A model generated the notes under the pieces. That model was not told the DNA's origin, searched no databases, and saw only the letters and a list, made by a program, of their open reading frames with translations. A stretch of DNA of 64,000 bases from Cerioporus squamosus (taxonomy: Eukaryota > Basidiomycota > Agaricomycetes > Polyporales > Polyporaceae), in contig JABYQS010000009.1 in assembly GCA_022592435.1 (NCBI GenBank), positions 186,001-250,000 of the forward strand, in the 5' to 3' direction. The position numbers and the translations under genes are program-made. Positions 1 through 10,534 of this stretch are shown piece after piece. Within the stretch, counting starts at the first letter, position 1. The number at the start of each line of letters is the position of its first letter.

Positions 1-1449
1 CAGCACCTTTGAAATCATCTCAACATATTTCTATGGTATATAGCCATGTCATGTGTAAGTTTGGTACAGTGGGAGGGGTTAGAAACGTCCTAAATGGACC
101 TGCGGATGAGTAGTGACCTGGCATTGCTATCTCCACATTCCGAGTACGCAAGAACTCAGAAAAAGTTGGCGCAGGCCGGGGATGCATACTATGGCATGAT
201 GGGATGTTGTAGCATGTGTCTACTGGTGTCGTTGAGCAGCGGACGGATTTCCGGTATTTCTTGAATTTCCCGCGTCAAAAGTGTCTGCGCGTCAGTCGGA
301 GTTGGGCGGACACGACTTCTGCAAACAGCTGTAAGCCACAGCGGCAGGCGCGCGCCGTGCTGTTTTAACCCTTCCAAGAAAACAGACACACGCCCGAGTC
401 GTTCTGCAGGTCGGGTCCATAGGGGAAGAAGATGTGGGGTAGGTTGGTCTTTGGGCGGATCACCGGTAGGGACATGCTGAGACCTCACTGCACGCCGTCT
501 CCGGTTGAGGGCTCCTATGCTGGGCGAAGCGAGTGTACACTTACATCCATGAAGCTGTCGGCAGTCGCGGAACGTGTCTGCACAACGACTCACATGCGTT
601 GGTTGTCCGGCTGTACGTCGAACAAGGTTCCGCTGGATCACCAAGCGCATGGAGTAATACGCAGCGGTGGTCCATGGTGGGCATATCCCACCCACGTTCT
701 TACCAACAGCAGGCGCGATGGAGCTTTCGAGTCGAATGTCTTCAGTACGCGCATAAAACGCGATCCTTATCGTAGAGCGCGCCTTCAGCGGTGGACGGTG
801 GAGGAAGCTTGCCTATCTATGAGACACCAACTTGCAATAGACACCATCTTCTATCCTCGGCAGCTTCAGAAGGTCACGGCAGGAGGACGCACCTGGCAGC
901 AGTCTGAAATATTGCACGTTGTCACGTTGTCCGAGGCTATAAGCACCAACGGGATAGTGATGCAGCGCGGAGCTCGTGCATGGTACGCCGCCATGCGAGA
1001 CACGTTGACCCCAATCCGCCGCATCACAGGCTTGGACATCTCACCGCCTATCGACCGCAGTAAGGGTGTCTTCATTCGTACCGTGAGCATGAGGGAGCTG
1101 TTTATGGAGTAGTTGCCTGTATCAGACCGCCGCAGAGGACTTTCCTTAGATACAGTAGGTGACAAATCCTCAGCACTCTATGGTATTCGACCTGACAAGA
1201 CCAACGTACTGGTCATTCATATCCCGCGGCACGCTATTGTAGTGCGCTGCATCACCACCGCCCGGGGTTTAGAGGGTGCGCCGAGCTCCTCTTTCTCCTT
1301 GGTAGCACGCCTTCTGCTCGTCTACAATCTGCCGACCCCACGCCGGTGTGAAAGCTAGCTGAGGGACGTGGCTAGGTCAGCATGTTGACGACTGAGAGAA
1401 GACTCTAAGTGACGCGCCACTTTCATGCGCCTTCAGGACTGTGAAAAAG
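1..1449. other. Gene-poor leading stretch
   Basis: No coding feature can be supported here. The longest open frame (432-1112, +, 226 codons) has no recognisable domain, no convincing splice pattern and an unremarkable composition. Open frames on the opposite strand overlap it and are equally featureless. The stretch could hold a diverged gene, a transposon remnant or plain intergenic DNA. Confidence 0.4.
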
Positions 1450-1593
1450 ATGTTTGCAAACGCCGTGTTGATTCTTGGGGCGGCAAGCTTTGGAAATGTC
1501 ATCTTCTCAGAAGTGGCCTGCGCTCCGAGGCAGGATGCCACTGTCGACGGCACATTCTGCTTCAACAACGGAGTCTGTCGTAAGTTGAGATGA
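1450..1593 (+). CDS. Possible small secreted cysteine-containing peptide
   Basis: An ATG at 1450 opens a 47-codon frame. It begins with a short hydrophobic stretch typical of a signal peptide (MFANAVLILGAASFGNVIF), followed by a small-residue region and two closely spaced cysteines (CFNNGVC). A good 5' splice site (GTAAGT) lies at 1580, so the frame may be only a first exon that continues past about 1632. I do not recognise a family. Short secreted peptides are common in Agaricomycetes, but an open frame this short can arise by chance, so the call is weak. Confidence 0.25.
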   Translation: MFANAVLILGAASFGNVIFSEVACAPRQDATVDGTFCFNNGVCRKLR

Positions 1594-2036
1594 AAGCTTT
1601 TGCACCGCGGACTAGCGAAGTTGCGCCGCAGCTTACGAGTCTACGACTCCGAGGAGACCGAGTCAGAATATTCCATACTTATACGGGTATATGAGACAGA
1701 AAGTAACCCACATGTATGCAAGCCTGCAAGAATGTTTCTCATTATCAATGGTAAGTAAGGTAGACAATTCGCGCGCATGTCCCTTGTGATGCCAGAGAGG
1801 GATACTCCAGTCATGGTACTGAGTAAACTTGGAGGTGTTGCAAAGGCGCGCGGCGTGCGAGACGCGTCGACTCGAGAAGCGCGTGTCGCGTACATAAGTA
1901 ACGTGATTGCTTGGCACGCGACTCCCACGCGACATCGAGACGCCAGAAGAGCAGAGAGGTTGCTGAGGCTTGCTGTCATCGCCCAAACTCCCGTCACCCT
2001 CCTCGAAGTCTTCGCTTTCCACTTCCCCTCGCCGCG

Positions 2037-2493
2037 ATGGACTTCTCGCAGATGAACCCCGCCGAACAGGCCCACATGACTCGGGTCATCGAGAGGAAGC
2101 AGGTGTGTCCGAATGTACCCTGTCTTTCCGTGCGATACTGACGTGTGTCACCGATGCAGATGCAAGACTTTATGCGCATGTACTCGAACCTGGTCGAACG
2201 GTGTTTCAACTCATGCTGCAACGACTTCACGAGCAAGGCACTCTCGTCAAAAGAGGTACCACCTCAATCCACTCCGCCGCCGGCGTTGTCACCTCTGTTC
2301 CTCACTGACCGGACTGATTGCAGGAACAATGTGTCCTCAACTGCACCGACAAGTTCTTGAAGCACTCGGAACGGGTTGGCGCGCGGTTTGCAGAGCACAA
2401 CGCTGGTTCGTTCCATCTTCACCTGCATCCTTGACTATCGTCCGACCATGTTCCCTGCTCTCTAGAGATGATGAGTTCGGGCATGCAGAAATG
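2037..2493 (+). CDS. TIM9: Mitochondrial intermembrane-space chaperone Tim9
   Basis: Four exons (2037-2102, 2160-2255, 2324-2405, 2465-2493) join into a 90-residue protein, the usual size of a small Tim. It has the twin CX3C signature: CFNSC in exon 2 and CVLNC in exon 3. The N-terminus [11 protein letters not shown] and the segment [14 protein letters not shown] are typical of Tim9. In the family, Tim9 pairs with Tim10 as a hexameric chaperone that escorts hydrophobic carrier precursors across the intermembrane space to the TIM22 complex. The cysteines form two intramolecular disulfides after Mia40-driven import. All three introns are 55-70 nt with GT-AG ends. No presequence is seen, as expected for a Mia40 substrate. 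Confidence 0.93.
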
Positions 2494-2858
2494 ACGCGCT
2501 AACGCCGCGGTCCCGCCGCGTTCACGGTTCTCCATGTATTGTATAGCCTCCCTGCTCCAGCAAGTCTAGTACCGCACTATAATCATCCATCCACGCTCCG
2601 CGATGTGTGCGTGCCTCGCCATACAAGCAAATAACCTGCCTCCTCGAGCGATAGGACTACGACAATCGTCGTGGCGCAAACAACCTTTGCTATCGTAACC
2701 TCCAATTGGGTTCGAATCTCAGATCTTCATTAGGTCGCTACTACGCAAGTATACAGAGGTACGTTTCAGGAGGTGCAGGCATGGGGTTCGGAAGAACATC
2801 GCAATGGTGAATACGCCAATATGAACGCTGGATGACTGACAGTCTCTCAAGCTCAAGC

Positions 2859-3717
2859 TCACGCCTCCACCGCCTCGGCAGCCCTTCCCAGCTCACCAAC
2901 GGTCGCACCCTCAGGAGCGGCTGTCTCAGGAGTAGCCTGCGTAGGCTCTGCGGCGGCAGGAGCCTCCGCGGGCGCAGCTGCCTTCTTCTCTTCTGCCTCG
3001 AGCTTGTCGAGCCACTTCGACACGAACTTCACGTGTGCGCTGTAGTTCACGGTGGTATCCAGCACGTCCCTGCACCGGTTCCAACTCCCGCGTCAACGCC
3101 CGTTGCTTGCAGGGAAGTCGACTTGCTTACCTCACAGTGCCCTTAGAGTCAATGATGAAGGTTACGCGCGCAGTCTCCGCCAGGCCGAAGAGCCCCTTTC
3201 CAACGTGGTAGGCCTTGCGCACCTCGCCCTTCGCATCGCTCAAGACGGGATACTGAAGCATCCAAAGTCAGCGGGCTACGACTAAAGGAACGAAGCCGAA
3301 CACTCACTGTTAGCTTCTGTTTCTCAACAAACTCCTTCTGCTTGTCGACCGGGTCCGAAGACACGCCTACAATCTCCACTTTGGTCCTCTTGAACAAGTC
3401 CTTCTCTGCGAATCACAGGACGGTTGGTCACCCTTCAGGATGTTTCCGAGCCAACATTGGGAAAGGGGTTCTTACCTGCCAGCGCATCGCGGAACTGGCA
3501 CGCCTCCTTCGTGCACCCAAAAGAACCTTGCCACAGCGCAGACTGTCAGCGCAAAACGTTGACCGCTGTTGACGTACGGGGGCGGCGTACCTGACTTTGG
3601 GTAGAAGAACAACGCCACCGGGACGCCCTTGGCTCCCGGCGTCAAAGAGTACGTCTCGCCATCCGCTCCGGGAAGCTCGAACGATGGGGCAGACTTGCCG
3701 ACGAGCGGGTGCACCAT
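2859..3717 (-). CDS. PrxQ/Bcp-type thioredoxin-dependent peroxiredoxin
   Basis: About 200 residues in five exons. Exon 1 starts at 3717 (MVHPLVGKSAPSFELPGADG) and ends at 3591. Splicing to 3526 gives YPKSGSFGCTKEACQFRD, the Bcp/PrxQ active-site loop with the peroxidatic cysteine and a second cysteine five residues later. The following exons encode VEIVGVSSDPVDKQKEFVEK, then YPVLSDAKGEVRKAYHVGKG and TFIIDSKGTVR, all standard thioredoxin-fold landmarks. The enzyme should reduce hydroperoxides using thioredoxin; the yeast relative Dot5 is nuclear. Unusual is a C-terminal extension of about 45 residues rich in Ala, Glu and Pro (KAAAPAEAPAAAEPTQATP) beyond the conserved fold. Confidence 0.9.
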
Positions 3718-4909
3718 GGTCTCGGTCGTGAGGTCGTTAGGAGGTCGTGAGTTTAGGCGTGTCGGAGTCAGAGCCTAATGCTAAGTGGCGGTTTGGAGGA
3801 GAAAGTCTCGGGGTATGGAGAGTCTGATGCGCCGCTCTTATAAGGTTGGCGAGTTCCGGACCAGCCGACCGCGACGACAGCCTGGACACGCTTCTGAGAC
3901 CGGCCGCACGCAACCAATGCGGACACGGCACCTTCGGATGTTGTTAGGGTTCGATGACTACGCACGTCGTTCGTTCCAGGCGGCCTTCTGGAGGCTTGTG
4001 TGTGAAGGGGGTAGTCAACGACAGTGACCGACGCGCTACGCTGCGGCTACAGCCTACGATTGTAGCGACGAGTCCACGGCAAGTCTGAATTTGTTCGGTC
4101 AACTGCAAGTAGTAGTAGTACTATGTATTCCCGGTCTCCTATGGTGCAGTATACTTACAGGCTGCGATCACAGTAGCTACCTAGGCGCCTGTATGTATAG
4201 GCTCGGCCAGTTCACCCTCTCCTCCTACCTCTATAAGTATTGCAGTTATGAGTTTTCTTTCCTCCTCTAGGTTCTTGCTCCTAGCGTGATCGAGGGCTCG
4301 CGCATTTAATTCAATCTGTAGCGTGGCTATGTAATTGTGTGAACGAGGTATCGCGGGGTAGATCAGATCTCGACGCGAGTCGAGTCTCAACGGGACCGGT
4401 ACCGCGGCCGGTATGTAAGTACCCGTGGTGGCCCTCTCGTCCAAGTACAGTACAGCCAGCCTGAAGATCACGGAGGAAAACTCGCTCACATACGGTCTCT
4501 CCTCTGCACGCGCTACACTGTATGTCTGCCTCGTCTGGCACCGGATGAGATCACTGCCGGCTCAAGACCGCCGCCGGCAAGGCCTCCTACTTAGCCTACT
4601 GGACTCTCCGAGTCCTATTGGATACATACCCGGCCCGCGGGTGCAGAGAATTGTTTGGACTGTCAATGTGTCTTGAATCTTCTCACCACCTGATCATCCC
4701 AGGACCACCTTCCGGCTCAGAGGTCGCCGGAATGCTCTCCCAAGCCGGGCGCAAGACCGACCAGCGTCGCTGCGGGCACCTACAAAGACCCTCAGTTGAT
4801 CGCGTCACGATCCCCATACTCTTTGCCAGCACAACGCAACTCGCGCCCGCGACTTTAACGTACAGAAGGTTTCTTCTGCCTAGCTCACACACTCTCGGAT
4901 TCACTCGGC
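3718..4909. other. Intergenic region between divergent genes
   Basis: About 1.2 kb separate the divergently transcribed peroxiredoxin (-) and CoA-ligase-like gene (+). Only short unsupported frames are present on either strand. A CTTATAAG element at 3837-3844 lies about 120 bp upstream of the peroxiredoxin start and could serve as a TATA box for it. Nothing else is recognised. Confidence 0.5.
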
Positions 4910-7047
4910 ATGCATTACAAGTCGCCGTATCCGCCGCTCCCGCCCGTGCCGGATCGCAACGTGCACGACTTCATATTCAGCTCGCCTGCGCTGACGGACC
5001 CGGGAGACAAGCTCATCCTTATCGACCCACTCAATGGCAAGAAATGGTATAGGGACGAGTTTAAGGAGCGCGTATATGACTGTGCAACTGCGCTCGTGAC
5101 GCCGGTGTCCGAAGGTGGTCTGGGGTTCTCGCCGGAGGGGGAGATGGTGGGGATTATGAGCACGAACTGTCTTGTGAGCTCTCTGGCTTCTCTACCGAAC
5201 TGCTTCCTGACAAGCCGGAAGGAATACATCACCCTCATCCATTCGCTGTTCAGGGTCGCGACCCCCTTCTCATTGATTCCCTCCGGTGCAACCGCATTCG
5301 AGCTCGATCACTTGTTCCGCACGTCGGAGGCTACGCGCTTGTTCGTCCACCCTAGTCTGCTCCCGCAAGCCCTGGAGGCAGCGCAGAAGCTCGGGCTTCC
5401 AGATGACCGGATATACGTCCTAGAAGGCCGTGCTAAAGGCCGTGCAACGCTCGCTGACGCCATCCGCGAAGTCAGGAAGCGCAATGTCCCTCGGGTGCCT
5501 TCAAAGCCTGTTAAGCGAGACACTTTGGGATATCTCGTATTCTCGAGCGGAACGAGTGGGTTACCTAAAGGTTATTCATCTATGGCAGGTTCGCGGGAGA
5601 GGCACTCACATAGGCGCTTGCAGCGGTGATGGTTTCACAACGCAATGTTATGGTCAGCATGGTCCAGGCTGCCGTTGTGGCCGCGTTGGAGCCTCCCAAG
5701 CCCATACTAGAGGTCAGTGTCAGCAGCGACTGCATGCGCAACGCTAGCTAACTCCTCCTTAGAAATACCCGCCTGTCACCCTTGGCTTCTTACCGATTTA
5801 CCATTCCTATGGTCTGCACTTCGTCGCCATCAGGCCGGTGTGGCAGACCATACCCGTTATCCTGATCCCCAAGTGGGATGTCGATCTCGTCCTCGACCTT
5901 ATCCCAAAGTAAGGTCGATCCTGCCGAACGTATCTCCGGTCGAGCCGCTGATACTGGTACCACGTAGGTACCGTATCTCCATTTTGACCATGACGCCTCC
6001 CGCGATCCTGCAGTTGGTCAATCATAGACGCGTTAAAGAGGTTGACCTGAGCTCGCTGGTAGCCACCGGAAGCGGTGCAGCGCACCTACCGCAGAAGCTG
6101 GCGAAAGTATACAAGAGCTTGGTCAAGAACGTCGAGGCAGTGGCAGAAGGTGTGTTATATGGTAAGTTTTGCGCGCAGAAGTGCTGATCACATGGCATAG
6201 GTTACGGGATGTCGGAATGCGTAAGCACCTTATCCAGCGCTATTCAGCGCGATGTGACAGACCGATTGGTTACAGACGATTTCAGCAACTCGTGCGGCGC
6301 CTCCCCAGTATGGTGGGTACAAGCCAGGAAGTGTAGGCCTACTGCTTCCGGGTGTGGAGGCACGCATTGTCCGTGACGATGGCACGCTTGCAGGGCCAAA
6401 CGAGCCAGGCGAGCTATGGCTGAAGGGCGAGAACATCGCGTTGGGTTACTGGCGTAATGAGAAGGCCTCGAAGGAAACGTTCGTCGACGGATGGCTTCGG
6501 ACAGGCGATCGCTTCCGCATAGAGGAGGACGGTAACCTCTAGTGAGTCGTCTCAAGCGAGCTTGCTCTTATACATGCTAACGGCCCATGGCATCCGTAGC
6601 TTCGTGGAGCGCACGAAGGATGTCTTGAAGGTGTCTGGAGCGCAGGTGTCGCCGACGGAGATCGAGAACGCACTCCTGGCTTACCCAGAGAGGCTGATCT
6701 CGGACGTGACTGTCGCGGGTGTTTCTGGTGGACGGACCAAGGATGAGAAGGTGCCCAGGGCGTGGGTCGTGTTGACCGAGGAGGGCCGCAAGAAGGGCGA
6801 GCGGGCTGTTGTAGAAGCCCTGCATGCATGGGTGCAGAAGAACCTCAGCAAGTTCAAGTGGCTTCGGGGCGGCATCGAGGTGGTGGATGAGGTACGTTCC
6901 TTCTTGACCGAACGCATTCAGTATACCCCAACAGTCGACACACAGATTCCGAAGAACCCCACGGGGAAGGTTCTGAGGCGGGTCCTGCAAGAACGTTATG
7001 AACAGCAGCAGGCACAGCAGTTCAAGGCACCTCAGGCTAAGCTTTGA
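4910..7047 (+). CDS. Peroxisomal AMP-forming acyl-/4-coumarate-CoA ligase-like enzyme
   Basis: A multi-exon member of the adenylate-forming (ANL) superfamily, about 570 residues. The start is the ATG at 4910 (MHYKSPYPPLPPVPDRNVHD). Core motifs appear in order: the phosphate-binding loop VFSSGTSGLPK near 5540-5570, the FLPIYHSYGL segment near 5790, TGSGAAHLPQKL near 6070, YGMSEC near 6200, and TGDRFRIEEDGNLYFVERTKD across the intron at about 6541-6599. The C-terminal domain carries the catalytic lysine in IPKNPTGKVLRR. Such enzymes activate carboxylic acids to acyl-AMP and then to CoA thioesters. The protein ends in AKL, a functional type of PTS1 signal, so peroxisomal import is expected. The substrate (fatty, coumaric or another aromatic acid) cannot be read from the sequence. 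Confidence 0.9.
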
Positions 7048-7359
7048 GACGGGTTTCCACACTATTGACACGGACTCTGCTTGCTGTAGATCTACTTGTA
7101 TATTTCTGTACAGTACGTTTGTATGCCAGTACCCAGTCGCTTGTACTAGTACTCCCAGTCTACCAGAGTCTACCGCCTTGAATGCTGAGCGCCCGTCGGT
7201 GGAATACTGGACTTGCCTTTCCGGGCGAGAGGTGCGCTGTGACGCAATAGCCCAAGTCTCGTCCCCGGCACCAGTACTTGAGCTCTACTTGCACTCTACC
7301 TGCTTCTGTTACCCCCGCTTCCCCAAGTAATATCCTTCTACACTTGAGACTTGGCCAAA

Positions 7360-10200
7360 ATGGGCGGCGACGACACGAAACGCTCAAAGCACAAACATCG
7401 TCCCGAGAAGGAGGACCGCGAGCACAAGAGCAAGCGGAGACACAAGTCGGACAAGGACGACAGCAGCAGGAAGCGGTCGCGGAAAGACGATGGCGATCAT
7501 CTACACATAGTGGACGAAGACCCCGACGATGACATGTGGGTCGAGAAGAACATCGACATGGACGGCGAGAGGGTGCGTGGTTCGACTTCTCGGTCCGTGT
7601 AGCAGAGCATCGTCTTGATACCGGGCATGCATCCTCTGTACTGGGTAGCCCCTCGCGGCGGACATACCTTCTGCTGCGGACCTCGAACTGAAGACAAGAG
7701 CGGAAGAGCGTCCGGGAGACCCGCCCCTGCCACCGCCTCTGCGCACGGAGACGGTGCTCAAGCGGGATGATTGGATGCTCATGCCGGAGACCACCCCCGT
7801 TGTGCCGCCGTCTTCGTCGATCGATGTGCCCATGAACGAGGACCCCACAGACGGATACGGAGAACCCTCTACAAACACGCGTACGATGGGTGGTGGTGTG
7901 GACTTCTTCTCCAGCTTGGGCACTGAGAGGAAGAAGAAGCCCCAAGCTAACAAGCCCGACCCGGACAAGGTGAGCTCTCGATCACCATGGTTTTGTGGGA
8001 TGATGAAGCCCAATCGTCTTGTAGCCCTTCATCAGTCACATGGAGTTGAATACCGCCCTCAAGGAAGGCAGGAGCGTCGACGACATTCCCGAAGCTCCCA
8101 AGAAAGCTGTAGTGGCAGGCGGTCCGGGCTCCCAATGGCGTATGATGAAGTTGCGAAGAGTGTACGAGACGGCCGAAGAGGAGGGCAAGTCAGTCGAAGA
8201 GGCCGCGATCGACCGGTTTGGCACGTTGGAGGCGTTCGAGGAGGCCAAGGAGGAGCGGCGGATCCTGGATGAACGAGAGGGAAAGCGGTCTTCACGAGGG
8301 AGGGAGCAGAAAGGGAAGGGGACTGCGTCGTCGGAAGGTGAGCGACGGCTCATGTTCACGGATCTCTCCACCCCAAGCGGAGGGACGAGTCGAAGTTCGT
8401 CGTTTCGCAGGCCGGACTTGGAGCGTAGCGGTCCTTCCACGCCTGGGCTCTCTGAAGCTCCTCCGAGACGGTTGGAGCCCTCGCGCCTTGGGCAGACTAC
8501 AGGCACTGCGCTTGCGCAGGCCCGGACGCCAGTCCCGTCTACGATGACGCCGTCACTGTCGACTACGGGCAAGAAGCGAGCGCTATCGCCGTCGTCGCTT
8601 AACAAGCTACAAGCCAAGGTCCTTCGTGCGAGGTTGACAAATGCGCCGAACGCGGCGGAGCTGGAGCAAGAGTACGAGCAGGAGTTGAAGCGGGCGAACG
8701 GGGAGGACGGCAGCGACGACAACGTCCGGACGAAGGTCGAAATGCTCCCGACGTTGGACATCCATGGGAGGTTGTACGACGTCGGGACTGGCAAGGGCGA
8801 TGGGCCACTGCCGCCTGGGAACCGCAAGCCGAAGGACAAAGTACGCACTTCGATTTGTCGAATATGGGTCTCGTTGACACGATACTTCCACGCAGGTCGA
8901 GCAGCGGGATCCGAAGACGGGCGAAATGGTCAGAGTGGATCCTGACGACGATGACATTACGCTCGGGGAGATGCTCAGGCAGGAGAAGTTCGGAGCAGGC
9001 ATGGCTGACCAGAAGAACCTCGATGCGGAGTTTGCTCGTGCTGTCATGACGGACGGAGGGTTCCAGGTACGTGCCCCTTGTCCGGCTACGAACGACAGAC
9101 AAGCTGAGGTTCGCTTCGCAGAATGACATGGACTACATGGATGAGAACGCAGACAAGCTTGCCAGGAAGAAGATGCGTGCTGATTTCATGAAGCGGCAAT
9201 TCGCCATCAACGGTATGCATAAACGTTTTGACATCGTTGAGCTAGGTAGCTTAAGTACGACACAGATTACAAGAAGACCATGAAGGTCCTCGCCTCGTGT
9301 CAGTTCTGTTACGGAGAGGACGACTCTCTGCCAAAAGCACCCATCGTCGCCATGGGCACCCGGGTCTACCTGTCGTGTACTCTGAACGAGGAGTTGACCG
9401 AGGGTCACTGTCTGATTGTTCCTATTGCGCATCACTTGTCGACCTTGGAGGGCGACGACGACATGTGGGATGAAGTGCGGGTAAGCTCTTCCCCGACTTA
9501 TGATGCTGTTCACAAACTGACATAAATCATGCAGAACTTCATGAAGTGCTTGATGCGTATGTTCGCAGAAGAAGACAAGGGCGTTGTCTTCTATGAGACA
9601 GTTATGTCCATCAAGGCTCAGCGGCACACATACATCGAGTGTGTGCCTCTGCCGTGGGACCAGTTTGAGCTGCTCCCAGGATACTTCAAGGCATGTCTCC
9701 ACTGTCCGTATTGCCTAATGATCAGCACTGACACGATGGATGTAGGAATCTATCCTCATGTCCGAGACTGAATGGTCGCAGCACAAGAAGTTGATCGACT
9801 TTTCGTCTCGGCCTGGAGGGTTCCGCCGAGCCATGGTCCCGAACCTACCGTACTTCATGGTTCAGTTTGACTACAAGGGCGAGAAGGGCTACGGCCACGT
9901 CATCGAAGGGACGAGCGAAGCGTCAGGTAACGGTGAAGAGGACGTCGATGAAGGGGAGAAAGGAGGCGGGGAGTTCCCTCGGTGAGTACCCCACCTATTG
10001 ATGTACCTATGTGGGAGCGACTGACACCCGTACCCGCAAGATGGTTCGCAGCGGAGATCATCGGCAACTTGCTGGATATAGAGCCCCGCAAGTGGAGGCG
10101 GCCGCGCCGCATGGAGCTCTGGCAGAACAAGGAACGGGTGAAGAAGTTCAAGCAAAAGTACGACAAGTTCGACTGGACAGGGATGATCGAGCGGTCGTAA
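7360..10200 (+). CDS. cwf19: Spliceosome-associated protein Cwf19 (CwfJ family)
   Basis: The start ATG at 7360 opens MGGDDTKRSKHKHRPEKEDR, a highly charged Lys/Arg/Asp/Glu-rich N-terminus like those of nuclear splicing proteins. A long low-complexity middle follows (8040-8840). After several introns the conserved C-terminal half begins: CQFCYGEDDSLPKAPIVAMG and EGHCLIVPIAHHLS near 9300-9440 form the CwfJ C-terminal domain 1, which resembles a HIT fold. FELLPGYFKESILMSE and WFAAEIIGNLLDIEPRKWRR near 9660-10090 form CwfJ C-terminal domain 2. Cwf19-type proteins join late spliceosomes and aid lariat debranching and intron turnover. The gene lies head-to-tail with the CoA ligase upstream and the polymerase subunit downstream. 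Confidence 0.92.
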
Positions 10201-10534
10201 TTGAACCATCGAACAACCGTCTTGCATGGACATTGTATCTACTGTATCATCATTGTATACATACCTTCTGTCATGCGATCAGCACGTTCCGGCTCTTCTT
10301 CCTCTGCTAGGCCACCTTGCGCTTGACTTGCACTGAAAACGCGAGACAGGACTAAGGTCCGCGGGTTGTGACCAGACACGACTGTCACGTGTGACCGTAC
10401 GCGACAAGTCACGGTGGGGGCGCGCTTATCGCGTCCGCGACTTTTCTGCCTCGACCACCACGGTCTACCAGCCGACCTCACTCTTCTGCCTTCGGTCATA
10501 CTATTTTAGTACTTCTTTGACGCTACAGGCAGAA

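Noticed and set aside
432..1112. A 226-codon open frame on the plus strand
   Set aside because: No domain, no supporting splice pattern, and competing frames on the other strand; such lengths occur by chance in GC-rich DNA.
2700..2735. GGGTTCGAATCTC, resembling a tRNA B box
   Set aside because: A weak T-arm can be drawn, but there is no A box at the right distance and no matching acceptor stem upstream.
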